From: Rhodococcus sp. G-MC3
GTDB lineage: Bacteria; Actinomycetota; Actinomycetes; Mycobacteriales; Mycobacteriaceae
Direction of reading: 5' to 3'
DNA length: 64,000 bases
Assembly: GCF_030063335.1 (NCBI RefSeq)
Contig: NZ_JASISW010000009.1
Span: 1 to 64,000 of the forward strand
A program made the position numbers and the translations under genes. The first letter of the stretch is position 1; each line of letters opens with the position of its first letter. This document shows positions 49,815-58,627 of this stretch, one piece after another. Below the pieces are notes generated by a model that saw nothing but the letters and a program-made list of their open reading frames with translations, searched no databases and was not told the origin of the DNA.

Positions 49815-50909
49815 ATGACTCGCACGCAACGGCTGGGTATCGTGTTAGTGCTCGCCGCGATGATGCACGGCGCCGCGACTCCGCCGGCGGCCTCGGCTGC
49901 CCTGGAATCGACGGCGAGGGTTACGGTCGAGGCTGGAGGCTTGCGGCTCGACGACGAACCGTGGTGGCCAACGGGGTTCAACGCATATCAACTGGCAACC
50001 GATTGGTCGGTGAACGCAGGCTGCGGGGCGATGGTTGATCTCGACGCCTACGTTTCGGCTCTGCCACCGCATTCAATGACGCGGTTCAACGCCTTTCAAG
50101 CTCTCGCAACCAACAAGTTCACAGGACAGCTCGACTTCGGGCCGATGGATGCGGTGTTCGCTGCCGCTGAAGCACACGACCAACTCCTCATACCGGTATT
50201 GTCACCTCAGGACGGTGCCTGCGAGAGCAACGTGTTCAAGGACCGCCAGTGGTATGTCGACGGATGGTCGACACCGGAACTCGGTGCTCCCCTCAGCTTT
50301 CAGCAGTGGATGACGGTAGCGGTCGATCGGTGGAAGAACTCGTCCGCTCTTGCCGCGTGGGAGTTGGTGGGTGAACCCGAAACCAGTACTTGCGGAGACT
50401 CGACGTGCTCCTGGTCGACGCGCACGTGTGCGCCCGACGCGGCACAGGTCCTACGGACGTTCTTCGACACTGCTGGGGCCCAGGTCCGTGCTCACGATCC
50501 TCGCACGTTGATAACGGCAGGGCTCACCGGCGGCGGTCAATGTGGAAGCCAGGGCGAGGAGTATCGCTACCTTGCCGAGTCACCGTTCGTCGACGTCGTG
50601 CAATATCACGACTACGGCGCCGACGGTGTTCCGCTACCCGGCGATCAGTGGAACGGTCTAGCCCGCCGCATCACACAGAGCACCGAGTCGGGTAAGCCAC
50701 TTCTGGTCGCCGAAATCGGAGAACTCGCTGGCTCGTGTGGGGCGACAGAGGACCGCGCAGCAAGCATCGAAACAAAAATTGATGGGCAGCGGGCTGCCGG
50801 CACTGCGGGTGCGCTTCTGTGGGCATTTGTTCCGGATCCACGACCGTCGGAATGCAGCTACGACATCGGTCCGGAAGATCCCTTGTGGAGATCAATCTCT
50901 GGGGCCTGA
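49815..50909 (+). CDS. Secreted GH5-like glycoside hydrolase
   Basis: A 364-residue protein with a signal peptide ending near AASA. The rest is a (beta/alpha)8-type domain like GH5 cellulases and mannanases: WWPTGFNAYQLA at strand 1, RFNAFQA, AAWELVGEPETS with the presumed acid/base Glu, and LLVAEIGELAG with the nucleophile Glu. The residue before the acid/base is Gly, whereas clan GH-A normally has Asn (NEP), which is unusual. Six or more Cys suggest disulfides. It is divergent from the BcsB-like operon across 282 bp, the position a polymer-trimming glycosidase (BcsZ analogue) would take. Confidence 0.82.
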   Translation: MTRTQRLGIVLVLAAMMHGAATPPAASAALESTARVTVEAGGLRLDDEPWWPTGFNAYQLATDWSVNAGCGAMVDLDAYVSALPPHSMTRFNAFQALATNKFTGQLDFGPMDAVFAAAEAHDQLLIPVLSPQDGACESNVFKDRQWYVDGWSTPELGAPLSFQQWMTVAVDRWKNSSALAAWELVGEPETSTCGDSTCSWSTRTCAPDAAQVLRTFFDTAGAQVRAHDPRTLITAGLTGGGQCGSQGEEYRYLAESPFVDVVQYHDYGADGVPLPGDQWNGLARRITQSTESGKPLLVAEIGELAGSCGATEDRAASIETKIDGQRAAGTAGALLWAFVPDPRPSECSYDIGPEDPLWRSISGA

Positions 50910-51659
50910 ATATCAGCGATACCGGAGCGGTGCAACGCAACGTAAAACCTGCTGGAGGTCGACGCTAGAAATGTGACTGGTTGGCCAGCGGCAATACTGG
51001 TTGTTTCGGGTCACGGGCTGAACAGCGTCTTTCAACCAAACCTCGGTCACTGACGGTTTACGAATTGATCTTTCCAGCCTGTGGTATTTCTTCGCGTAGG
51101 CGGAATCAATCAGATCGTGTGGCCCGTCGGCTGCGTCATGGAAGGTGACGTCGTGCACGGTGCGGACTCGGCGACCAGGATTCAGCGGGTTTGGCCGGAG
51201 GTGTCCACGAGCCGAACATGGGCGTCATTCTTTCGTCACAGTGACAAATATGTACGGGCGTGGCCGGCGCCTCGATGAACTCATTCGCCGGCCGCGGCTC
51301 TGATGTCTGAGGTTCCGGCCGTCGTATCACTCGCCACAGTGGTTGTGCACGAGGGTATCCGGCCCAAATATTCACGGCACCGACGAGCTGGTCGGCGGGC
51401 ATGATTCTCACGGGCGCCGACGGCCGGTGCCTCCAGGTTGTCGGTTGCGTTGCTGACACATTCGAATACTTGTGTACTGCAGCCCTACAAAATGCCGATA
51501 ATCAACATTATGTCAACTAACGGATTGGCTATCGGCAATAATGCGCACATGCGGTTACATGAGCACCCGCACCCGTTGACCGCGGCGAACGCTGCCGGTG
51601 ATGAAGGCGTGATTGCTTGGCTTGCGCCTGACGCGTCGTCAGGTCGTACCGTCACTAGC
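50910..51659. other. 750-bp region without a recognisable gene
   Basis: Short open frames occur on both strands, the longest (51136-51459, minus) having no motif or plausible ribosome-binding site. Base composition is uneven and includes AT-rich patches (about 51470-51550). An in-frame extension of the MerR gene back to 51438 shows no conserved content. The 3' end holds the palindrome at 51627-51643. The segment may be decayed coding sequence. Confidence 0.5.
51627..51643. promoter_or_regulatory. Palindromic operator candidate before the MerR gene
   Basis: CCTGACG-CGT-CGTCAGG is a perfect inverted repeat with 7-bp arms, ending 16 bp before the ATG of the MerR-type gene. MerR proteins usually bind such dyads in their own promoter, so autoregulation is likely. 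Confidence 0.6.
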
Positions 51660-52457
51660 ATGACGATCAGGGCAGAGATCGAACCTTGGAAAGTTGGAGC
51701 ACTGGCGGAATCGACCGGTCTCACCGTTCGTACGCTGCATCACTACGATCACGTCGGTTTACTTTGCCCGACCAGCCGAAACGGCGCGGGTCACCGGCTC
51801 TACACCACCAAGGACGTTGCCAGGCTCTATCGCATCAGCCTGTTGCGACGGTTGGGATTCCCGCTGGAGCAGATCTCGCACGTCCTCGATGATCCCGACT
51901 GGGACCTTTCGGCTGCAGTTCAGCGGCACCTCACCGACACCCAACGGCGGGCCGCCGTCGCATCCGCGCTGCGCGACCGGCTCACTGTCATGGCCGATCA
52001 ACTGGCCACACACACCACCAGCCCATCCCCGGATCAGATGTTCGGGGCTCTCGAGGAGATGGCCATGCTCGATTCATCCGTACACAGCACTACGACGATA
52101 CTGATCTACGACGACCTGCCAGCCGCGCACGAATACCTGGTGCGGGTCTACGGCCTGACGCCCGGGCCGCTGGAACGCACACCGGACGGCACCGTTGTGC
52201 ACGGCGAGGTCAGGGCCGGTGAACAGGTGATCTGGATGCACCCAGCCGGTGAGGGCTTCAGGTCACCCAGTGAACTCGGTGGTGTCAGCGGGATGACCGT
52301 CATCAACGTCGAGGACGCTGATAAGCATTACGCGAGAAGCGTCGCGGCTGGCGCCGTCATCATCGAGGAGCCAGTGGACCAAAACTACGGGGTTCGCGAG
52401 TACGGCGCCCGCGATGCAGAGGGCCAGCTCTGGTATTTCCATTCCCCGCTGGACTGA
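51660..52457 (+). CDS. MerR-type regulator fused to a VOC (glyoxalase-like) domain
   Basis: A 265-residue fusion. Residues ~5-75 are a MerR winged helix: WKVGALAESTGLTVRTLHHYDHVGLL, GHRLYTTKDVARLYRI, LRRLGFPLEQI. A coiled dimerisation helix follows to ~125. Residues ~145-265 are a VOC/glyoxalase-fold domain (TTTILIYDDLPAAHEYLVRVYGL ... GVREYGARDAEGQLWYF), which probably serves as the effector-binding or antibiotic-sequestering module. ATG 51660 is chosen because the upstream extension is not MerR-like. The next gene is a dihydrofolate-reductase-like protein in the same direction. Confidence 0.87.
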   Translation: MTIRAEIEPWKVGALAESTGLTVRTLHHYDHVGLLCPTSRNGAGHRLYTTKDVARLYRISLLRRLGFPLEQISHVLDDPDWDLSAAVQRHLTDTQRRAAVASALRDRLTVMADQLATHTTSPSPDQMFGALEEMAMLDSSVHSTTTILIYDDLPAAHEYLVRVYGLTPGPLERTPDGTVVHGEVRAGEQVIWMHPAGEGFRSPSELGGVSGMTVINVEDADKHYARSVAAGAVIIEEPVDQNYGVREYGARDAEGQLWYFHSPLD

Positions 52458-52592
52458 CCGCGCGGGTGGGGCTGGTAGTCCGGGTGGCACAAGCAATCCC
52501 GAGGGCTACGGTGGCAGCATCCCCTCGATGAGTTTCAGTGCCCATCCGAGTCTGCCTCCTACGTAGTCCCCGAACCCACGATTGGAAAGCTC

Positions 52593-53204
52593 ATGCCGAG
52601 GACCAACCTCTCGATGTCAATATCTGCCGACGGCTACGTAGCCGGCCCCGACCAAAGTGAAGACCATCCGCTGGGCGTCGGCGGTCAGCTCCTGCACGAC
52701 TGGCACATGGGAACCGCGGCAGATCACCCCGTGAACAAGCAAGTTGTCGGTGAAATGATGGATGGCATGGGAGCAACCATCATGGGTCGCAATATGTTCG
52801 GGCCGATTCGCGGCGACTGGGCCGATTCGGACTGGACCGGATGGTGGGGCAACGAACCGCCCTACCACTGCCCTGTGTTCGTGCTGACCCACCATGCACG
52901 AGAGTCGATCGCACTCGACGGCACAACTTTTCATTTCGTCACTGACGGAATCGAGTCCGCCTATGCACGGGCAGTCGAGGTCGCAGGCGAGCGCCCCATA
53001 AGCATCGCAGGCGGCGCCTCCTGCGCTCGCCAGGCGATCCGCGCAGGCATCGTCGACGAAATCGATCTCCAGCTGAGCCCGGTGATCTTGGGTTCGGGTG
53101 AGCGATTGTTCGACGGCTTCGATGCAGGTGTCCCCTCACTCGAACTGGCGCGCGTTCTCGAGGCACCTGGTGTGGCTCACCTGCGCTACCGCGTTGTCCG
53201 CTGA
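52593..53204 (+). CDS. Dihydrofolate reductase / RibD C-terminal domain family protein
   Basis: A 203-residue protein of the RibD-C/DHFR-like fold: LSMSISADGYVAGPDQ at the N-terminus, the helix with GATIMGRNMFGP, PVFVLTHHARE, and the C-terminal IAGGASCARQAIRAGIVDEIDLQLSPVILGSG. These stand-alone proteins bind NADPH and are common accessory genes in actinobacteria; a specific substrate is rarely known. GGAAAG lies 6-11 bp before ATG 52593. It may be regulated by the MerR-VOC protein 135 bp upstream. Confidence 0.87.
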   Translation: MPRTNLSMSISADGYVAGPDQSEDHPLGVGGQLLHDWHMGTAADHPVNKQVVGEMMDGMGATIMGRNMFGPIRGDWADSDWTGWWGNEPPYHCPVFVLTHHARESIALDGTTFHFVTDGIESAYARAVEVAGERPISIAGGASCARQAIRAGIVDEIDLQLSPVILGSGERLFDGFDAGVPSLELARVLEAPGVAHLRYRVVR

Positions 53205-53291
53205 TAGATAGTGGTGTGTGCAGCGGCCGCACAATCTCACGATTCCTGGGCTTCTCGGTTCGAAAAGTACATCACGCCTACTGTTCATGGT

Positions 53292-54050
53292 GTGGACCAC
53301 GATGGAGGACGGCGAGTCTGGCCGAGGCCACCCATTCTGCCGCGCCCGATTCTGATGGACCAACGCTGGGAGCGACTAGTCTTTCTGCATTGGCGTGTCT
53401 CGAGCCGCCTCGTAGCTCCGCTGCTACCGAAGGGATGTAGCCCCGACGAATTCGATGGTTCATCCTGGGTTGGCCTGATCGGGTTTCACATGGTCGGCGC
53501 TGGTTTCGGATATCGGAGGCCTATCCCCTACTTCGGCACCTTCCCCGAGATCAATGTCCGACTGTATTCGGTGGACGCCGATGGCCGCCGCGGCGTGGTG
53601 TTCCGATCTCTCGAAGCGAGCCGTCTCGCGGTGGTGCTCGGCACCAACCTCGCCGGCGTTCCGTATCGCTGGGGATCCATGGCGATCGAGGACGACCGAT
53701 CTGCGATCTCATACCGGAGTACGCGCTTGGCGCCGCCACATCGAGGCGTCACGACGGACTTCGGCGTTGTGCGCGGATCGCGGGACATGTCCGACGACGC
53801 GCTCGCTCGATTCCTGACGGCGCGTTGGGGTTTGCACACATCCTTGGCGGGTCGGCTTCTCTATGTGCCGAATGTTCATCGACGGTGGCAGTTGGTGGAC
53901 GCCGAGGTCACCCATTGCCGTGACCAACTCGTCGGCGCGGCGGGGCTGCCCAACGTCTCCAACCGGCCACCGGACTCGGTGCTGTACGCACCCGGCGTGT
54001 CCACCCAGTTCGGTTGGCCGCACGCCGTTCGCGCCACCGACCAGCTGTAG
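53292..54050 (+). CDS. DUF2071 (YqjF-like) protein
   Basis: About 252 residues of the DUF2071/YqjF family: MDQRWERLVFLHWRVSSRLV near the N-terminus, then WVGLIGFHMVGAGFGYRRP, FPEINVRLYSV, GVVFRSLEASRLAVV and a C-terminal half ending in YAPGVSTQFGWPH. The fold is related to acetoacetate decarboxylase-like proteins but no enzymatic activity is established. The start is uncertain: GTG 53292 gives a short leader before the conserved region, the frame stays open from GTG 53211, and no strong ribosome-binding site distinguishes them. Confidence 0.75.
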   Translation: MDHDGGRRVWPRPPILPRPILMDQRWERLVFLHWRVSSRLVAPLLPKGCSPDEFDGSSWVGLIGFHMVGAGFGYRRPIPYFGTFPEINVRLYSVDADGRRGVVFRSLEASRLAVVLGTNLAGVPYRWGSMAIEDDRSAISYRSTRLAPPHRGVTTDFGVVRGSRDMSDDALARFLTARWGLHTSLAGRLLYVPNVHRRWQLVDAEVTHCRDQLVGAAGLPNVSNRPPDSVLYAPGVSTQFGWPHAVRATDQL

Positions 54051-54146
54051 TCGGATCAACCGGATTACTGATGGTCGTTCGCGAGGCCCTGCTATGAAGG
54101 CGGTCAACAGGTTTCGGCCATCCACCTTTGTTGATCACGTCTGTGT

Positions 54147-55100
54147 TCATACAGCAGAGGCCCATCCGGCGGAGTCATTCTCCGGTATTGCCGCAATGCC
54201 CAGCCACAGCACCAAAATCTCGAACCACGAATCTTCTGCAGGACTCAACGGCCGTACCGACTCGTAACCCGTGCGAAATATGTTCCGTGCGGCTTCCGGT
54301 GTCGGCCGCCAGTCAGTGAACAAAGTGCCCAGATACACGCTGGCCTTGGCCAGGTCTTTCACTCGATGGTCGACGATCACGTCGTCGAAATCGAGGACCC
54401 CAACTACCTGAGAGTTCTGCATCAAGAGGTTGGCTGCTCGAAAGTCGTTGTGCACCAGCTGAACCTCGTCATCGAGAGGGCATGCAGCCGAGAGCAGCTC
54501 CGCGAGCCTGCGTGACGCTTCGGGAGCGCGGCCGGAGTCTGCAACAGCCAACCAACGATCGATCCGATCGTTCAATTTGTTCTTCGGCTTCGGCATTGCT
54601 GTGGGGCTGTCCAAAATGTCTCGCAGCGCTTCGTGTACGCCTGCCAGGCAGGCTCCTGCCGAAAAGACTGCGGCGCGGTCGGTGACATCTAACCAGCTCC
54701 CTGTTACCTCGGGAAGCACAGCGATCGACAGCGCGCAGGTGGGGCCAGGAACTTCCACTCGACAGAGACCGTTCGAGGTCGCGATGGGTGCTGCGACCGG
54801 GATCTTTCTGTCAGCAAGCAGGCGCAGGAGTCGGGTCGATGCGTCCAGAGCGGCGAATCGTTCCTGTGCACGTGACCATTTCACTACCACGCGGCCCTGG
54901 TCGGTCTCCATCCACACGAGCGCATTGTGGTCACTGATCACCATCCGGCTGCATTGGCCGGCAGCAACACCCCAAGTCTTGTCGAGCGTGTCCGAGACCC
55001 AATCCCCCATCGTGTCGAAGTCGACGAAGCCGAATCTCTCTCGGAGTGCTGTCGTAGCCTCCACGGATTCCCAGAGCATGGACAGTCCGAGCGGTAACAT
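54147..55100 (-). CDS. Aminoglycoside phosphotransferase-family kinase
   Basis: A 317-residue protein-kinase-like enzyme of the APH/choline kinase family. The catalytic loop is LVHNDFRAANLLM (Asp as base, Asn for metal) and the metal Asp lies in VGVLDFDDVIVD. The N-lobe Lys is probably in GRVVVKWSRAQ, and FRAANLLM is the typical Brenner motif. Members phosphorylate small alcohols or antibiotics; an antibiotic-resistance role cannot be claimed from sequence. The start at 55100 is tentative and an ATG at 55079 is also possible. It is divergent from the HelR gene. Confidence 0.83.
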   Translation of the reverse strand: MLPLGLSMLWESVEATTALRERFGFVDFDTMGDWVSDTLDKTWGVAAGQCSRMVISDHNALVWMETDQGRVVVKWSRAQERFAALDASTRLLRLLADRKIPVAAPIATSNGLCRVEVPGPTCALSIAVLPEVTGSWLDVTDRAAVFSAGACLAGVHEALRDILDSPTAMPKPKNKLNDRIDRWLAVADSGRAPEASRRLAELLSAACPLDDEVQLVHNDFRAANLLMQNSQVVGVLDFDDVIVDHRVKDLAKASVYLGTLFTDWRPTPEAARNIFRTGYESVRPLSPAEDSWFEILVLWLGIAAIPENDSAGWASAV

Positions 55101-55268
55101 CGTCCCGATTGTAGAGGCGCTGAGGATCGTTCAGTACGGAGCGACCGGGTTCCATGTTCAGGGATTCGGAGAAGCTCGCAGAATAGGGGCCATCAGCCGT
55201 GCCAAGCCCCGAGAGTGGCCACCAACTGGGGCGTTGCCCCTTTCCACCTTCAATCTATAGCGCACCCA

Positions 55269-55287
55269 GGGTCTTGCCGCAAGACCC
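55269..55287. promoter_or_regulatory. Rifamycin-associated element (RAE)
   Basis: GGGTCTTGCCGCAAGACCC is a perfect palindrome with 9-bp arms and a single central base. It matches the 19-bp rifamycin-associated element (GGGGCTTGCNGCAAGGCCC type) found upstream of rifamycin-inactivating and helR genes in actinomycetes. It ends 57 bp before the helR start codon. Confidence 0.88.
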
Positions 55288-55344
55288 CGTGCATACTCCA
55301 GAATTGCCCATCGAAGCTGAGTCTGCAGAGATGGGAACCACCGC

Positions 55345-57519
55345 ATGCACACATCACCGACCACACCCACGTCGACAAGGTCGGCCTCGAACCTGTTCGA
55401 GTTCGACGATAGCCAGTCTCCCAAGCTCGACCCGAAACTGATCGCAGGCGACGAGCGCCACTTCGTAGCGGTCGCCGAGAGTCTTGCATCGTCCATGGCT
55501 GACGCGACTGCCAAGCTCGACGAGGCGCGCTGGGCGACCGACGGCTCCGGCCGAGAACTGATGGAACGAGATTTCGAGGTGCATCGGCTCACTGCGCGAC
55601 TGCGGTCACTTCGTCGATTCGGGCTGGACCTGTGCCTCGGACACATGGTCGTCGAAGGCGGCCAGGACATTGTCTACATCGGACGGGTGGGGCTACTCGA
55701 CGACAGGGGCAACCAACTTCTGATCGACTGGCGCTCCCCCGCGGCCGAACCATTCTTCGGAGCGACCCATGCCCGGCCGATGGGACTGTCTCGTCGGCGG
55801 CGATACCGTTGGAAGAGTGGTCGAATAAACGACTACTGGGACGAGATATTCACGGCGGACTCACTCGACGAACCGGAGCGTGCGGCACTGGACGATCAAT
55901 CCGCGTTCATCGCCAGCCTCGGAGCTACTCGTTCGCCTCGGATGCGAGACGTTCTCGGCACGATTCAAGCGGATCAAGACGCGATCATCCGTGCTGGCTC
56001 TCGCGGCGCTCTCGTCGTCGACGGCGGACCAGGAACCGGTAAAACGGTTGTGGCACTGCATCGTACGGCTTTTCTTCTGTACTCGGATCCGCGGCTCGGT
56101 CACAATCATGGCGGTGTGCTCTTCGTGGGTCCACATGAGCACTACCTGGCCTATGTTTCCGACGTACTGCCGAGTCTCGGCGAGGAAGGCGTCCAGACCT
56201 GCACCCTGCGTCAGCTTGTCGCCGAGGGCGCGGCCGCTACCGACGAAGCAGATCGAGCTGTGGCCGATGCAAAGTCGACCGCGCGGATGGTCGAGGCGAT
56301 CGAGACCGCCGTCAGGTTCTATGAGCGTCCGCCGACTGCGGGGATGACCGTCGAGACCGACTGGGCCGAAATCCAACTGGATCCTCGGGACTGGGTCGAA
56401 GCGTTCGACGCACCCGACGTCGGCACTCCGCACAACGAGGCGCGAGAACAGATTTGGGACCTGCTGGTCACCATCCTGGTCGACAAGTACACCGGCGACA
56501 TCTCGACCGCTGTGGTCCGAAACTCCCTGCTGGAGAACGAGGTATTGCGAGCAACACTCGACAACGCATGGACGTTGATCGACGCTACAGATCTAGTGGG
56601 TGATCTGTGGACGGTGCCGGCGTACCTGCGAGAGTGCGCACCCTGGCTGACGACCGACGAGGTTCGACTTCTCCAGCGAACAGAGGCACACAGATGGACG
56701 ACGTCGGACCTTCCACTTCTCGATGCCGCGCGACAGAGGCTCGGTGACCCGAAGGCCGCACAAAGAAAGCAACGTCGCGCCGCTGTAATCGCCGCCGAGC
56801 GTCGCAGAATGGACCATGTCGTCGACGAGATGCTGCAACTAGACGACGAGGACGGAATGATCGCGCAGCTACGCCAGGGCGGAATCCGCGATGCCCTCGT
56901 CGACGGGGCCATACTGCCCGCTTCCGACACCGACCATCTGGCCGGTCCTTTCGCGCATATCGTCGTCGACGAGGCGCAGGAGCTGACCGACGCCGAATGG
57001 CACATGTTGCGGCTGCGCTGTCCATCGTCGAGCTTCACGATCGTGGGTGATCGCGCTCAATCGCGCCGTGGATTCACCGAGTCGTGGCAGAAGCGACTGA
57101 GAAGGGCGGGTCTCGATCACGTCGACATAGCGACATTGAGCATCAACTACCGCACCCCTGAAGAAGTGATGTGGGAGGCCGCACCGGTGATTTTGGGCGA
57201 GTTCCCGGACGCGAATGTTCCGACGTCGATTCGCCGCAGCGGAATACCGGTGACGCACGGCCACACGTCGGATCTTGATGCGACGATCAAAGCTTGGGTG
57301 CAGGAGCATCCAGATGGAACGGGTTGCGTGATCGGAAGTTCCGCGCTCACACCCTCCCCCCGTATCCGATCGTCGACACCAGCGCTCTCGAAGGGACTCG
57401 AGTTCGACTTGGTGGTGCTCGTCGATCCGGCGGCATTCGGCACCGGGATCGAAGGCGCGGTCGACCGCTACGTGGCGATGACCCGGGCAACGCAACGACT
57501 CGTGATCCTCACCAGCTGA
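55345..57519 (+). CDS. helR: HelR/HelD-type RNA polymerase-associated helicase
   Basis: A 724-residue UvrD-like superfamily-1 ATPase without a nuclease domain. The N-terminal ~75 residues form the helical arm that enters the polymerase channel. Walker A is VDGGPGTGKTVVALH (Lys233), Walker B is HIVVDEAQELTDAEW, and later motifs are TIVGDRAQS, LSINYRTPEEV and SKGLEFDLVVLVDP with the closing VAMTRATQRL. Length and order match HelD-like proteins that remove stalled RNA polymerase from DNA. The RAE upstream identifies it as the HelR class, which releases rifamycins from the enzyme and gives tolerance. Expression should rise on rifamycin exposure. Confidence 0.9.
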   Translation: MHTSPTTPTSTRSASNLFEFDDSQSPKLDPKLIAGDERHFVAVAESLASSMADATAKLDEARWATDGSGRELMERDFEVHRLTARLRSLRRFGLDLCLGHMVVEGGQDIVYIGRVGLLDDRGNQLLIDWRSPAAEPFFGATHARPMGLSRRRRYRWKSGRINDYWDEIFTADSLDEPERAALDDQSAFIASLGATRSPRMRDVLGTIQADQDAIIRAGSRGALVVDGGPGTGKTVVALHRTAFLLYSDPRLGHNHGGVLFVGPHEHYLAYVSDVLPSLGEEGVQTCTLRQLVAEGAAATDEADRAVADAKSTARMVEAIETAVRFYERPPTAGMTVETDWAEIQLDPRDWVEAFDAPDVGTPHNEAREQIWDLLVTILVDKYTGDISTAVVRNSLLENEVLRATLDNAWTLIDATDLVGDLWTVPAYLRECAPWLTTDEVRLLQRTEAHRWTTSDLPLLDAARQRLGDPKAAQRKQRRAAVIAAERRRMDHVVDEMLQLDDEDGMIAQLRQGGIRDALVDGAILPASDTDHLAGPFAHIVVDEAQELTDAEWHMLRLRCPSSSFTIVGDRAQSRRGFTESWQKRLRRAGLDHVDIATLSINYRTPEEVMWEAAPVILGEFPDANVPTSIRRSGIPVTHGHTSDLDATIKAWVQEHPDGTGCVIGSSALTPSPRIRSSTPALSKGLEFDLVVLVDPAAFGTGIEGAVDRYVAMTRATQRLVILTS

Positions 57520-57527
57520 CCGCCCGA

Positions 57528-57884
57528 CTACGGCTTGGGATGACCGACGATGTTGACGACGTTTCCGTCAGGGGCGCGAACCAGGAATCGATGGACTCCC
57601 CACTCCTCGGTGGTCAGTGGATGCACGATGTCGTAACCGAGTCGTCGCGCTTCTTCGTAGGCTTCGTCGACGTCCTCGGTGAGGACGGAGATGACCGAAT
57701 CCTCCGGCGAGGTCTCATCGCGCGTGACCAACTGGACGCTTGCCGCGGAATCCTCGTTGGTGAACCGCGCGACCCAGCCCAGGTTGAACTCCTCTGATCT
57801 CAGACCCAGGAAGTCGGCATAGAAGCTCTTCGATTCCTCGATGTTGCCCACTCGCAGGTTGGCGATGATGCCGTGAACGTTCAC
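57528..57884 (-). CDS. VOC-family glyoxalase/bleomycin-resistance-like protein
   Basis: A 118-residue single VOC domain: IIANLRVGNIEESKSFYADFLGL at the N-terminus, WVARFTNEDSAASVQLVTRD in the middle, and GVHRFLVRAPDGNVVNIVGHP at the C-terminus, where the metal-ligand Glu is replaced by Asn/Val. GTG 57884 is chosen because AGGAG lies 5 bp upstream; the longer frame to 57995 adds an unrelated Cys-rich leader. It ends 8 bp from the convergent helR and is divergent from the ArsR-type regulator, which probably controls it. The substrate is unknown. Confidence 0.85.
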   Translation of the reverse strand: MNVHGIIANLRVGNIEESKSFYADFLGLRSEEFNLGWVARFTNEDSAASVQLVTRDETSPEDSVISVLTEDVDEAYEEARRLGYDIVHPLTTEEWGVHRFLVRAPDGNVVNIVGHPKP

Positions 57885-57976
57885 GTGTACTCCTGTCGTC
57901 GGATACCGAAGTCGATGTTCGTCTGCGTCGGCGATCGGCACAACCGCGCTGCGCGGAAAGGCAGCACAACAACATA

Positions 57977-58006
57977 CGCAATATCTCTTGCGCAAATTGT
58001 TTTGCG
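57977..58006. promoter_or_regulatory. Overlapping inverted repeats between VOC and regulator genes
   Basis: CGCAA-N6-TTGCG (57977-57992) and CGCAAA-TTGT-TTTGCG (57991-58006) abut, so the half-site CGCAA/TTGCG occurs as an array. It lies 17-47 bp before the start codon of the ArsR-type regulator, in the shared divergent promoter region. A dimeric winged-helix regulator binding two adjacent sites would explain it. Confidence 0.6.
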
Positions 58007-58023
58007 AAGTTTAGACTCGAGCG

Positions 58024-58602
58024 ATGAGAGCGCCCAGACCTATAGCCGACGTGTCGCAGTTGAAGGCGCTCACACACCCTCTCCGTGTTCGCATCCTCTA
58101 TGCCCTTCGCGCTGAAGGCTCTGCGACGGCGAGTCGCCTGGGTCAGGTGGTCGACGAGTCCCCCAACTCCGTCAGCTACCACCTGCGCAAATTGGCAGAT
58201 GCAGGATTCGCTTTCGAAGCACCGGAGCTCGGAGTCGACGGCAGAGAGCGCTGGTGGCGGGTACCGGTCGAAGGCTTCAGCTGGTCGTCAGCGGACTTTG
58301 CGGGCACGGTCGACGGTGCAGCGACCAGCAGAGCTGCGAAACAGGTCCTCGTCGAAAATCAGTTCTTACGCCAGCGCGAATACGACGACACGGCCGAGAG
58401 TTGGGGAGAGGACTGGATTCGCGCGGCACACAGCGCGGACTTCGTGCTCCGACTGTCCCCAGACGAAACCGAAGAGATGATGCGTGAGGCGCAGGAAGTG
58501 TTCGCCAAGTGGCGCGAACTATCAGATTCGCGCGATGGATCGAAGATCGACGGTGCCGAACACGTGATGGTGTTTGCGCACGGGTTCCCATTCCGACCGT
58601 GA
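58024..58602 (+). CDS. ArsR-like winged-helix transcriptional regulator
   Basis: A 192-residue regulator with an N-terminal winged helix-turn-helix of the HTH_20/ArsR type: LKALTHPLRVRILYALRAEG, ATASRLGQVVDESPNSVSYHLRKL and AGFAFEAPE. A C-terminal helical domain of ~110 residues may bind an effector; no Cys cluster is present, so it is not a classical metal sensor. It is divergent from the VOC gene with inverted repeats between them, which suggests control of that gene and of itself. Confidence 0.87.
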   Translation: MRAPRPIADVSQLKALTHPLRVRILYALRAEGSATASRLGQVVDESPNSVSYHLRKLADAGFAFEAPELGVDGRERWWRVPVEGFSWSSADFAGTVDGAATSRAAKQVLVENQFLRQREYDDTAESWGEDWIRAAHSADFVLRLSPDETEEMMREAQEVFAKWRELSDSRDGSKIDGAEHVMVFAHGFPFRP

Positions 58603-58627
58603 CCACCGACGAAGAAAGGCGTTCGTG

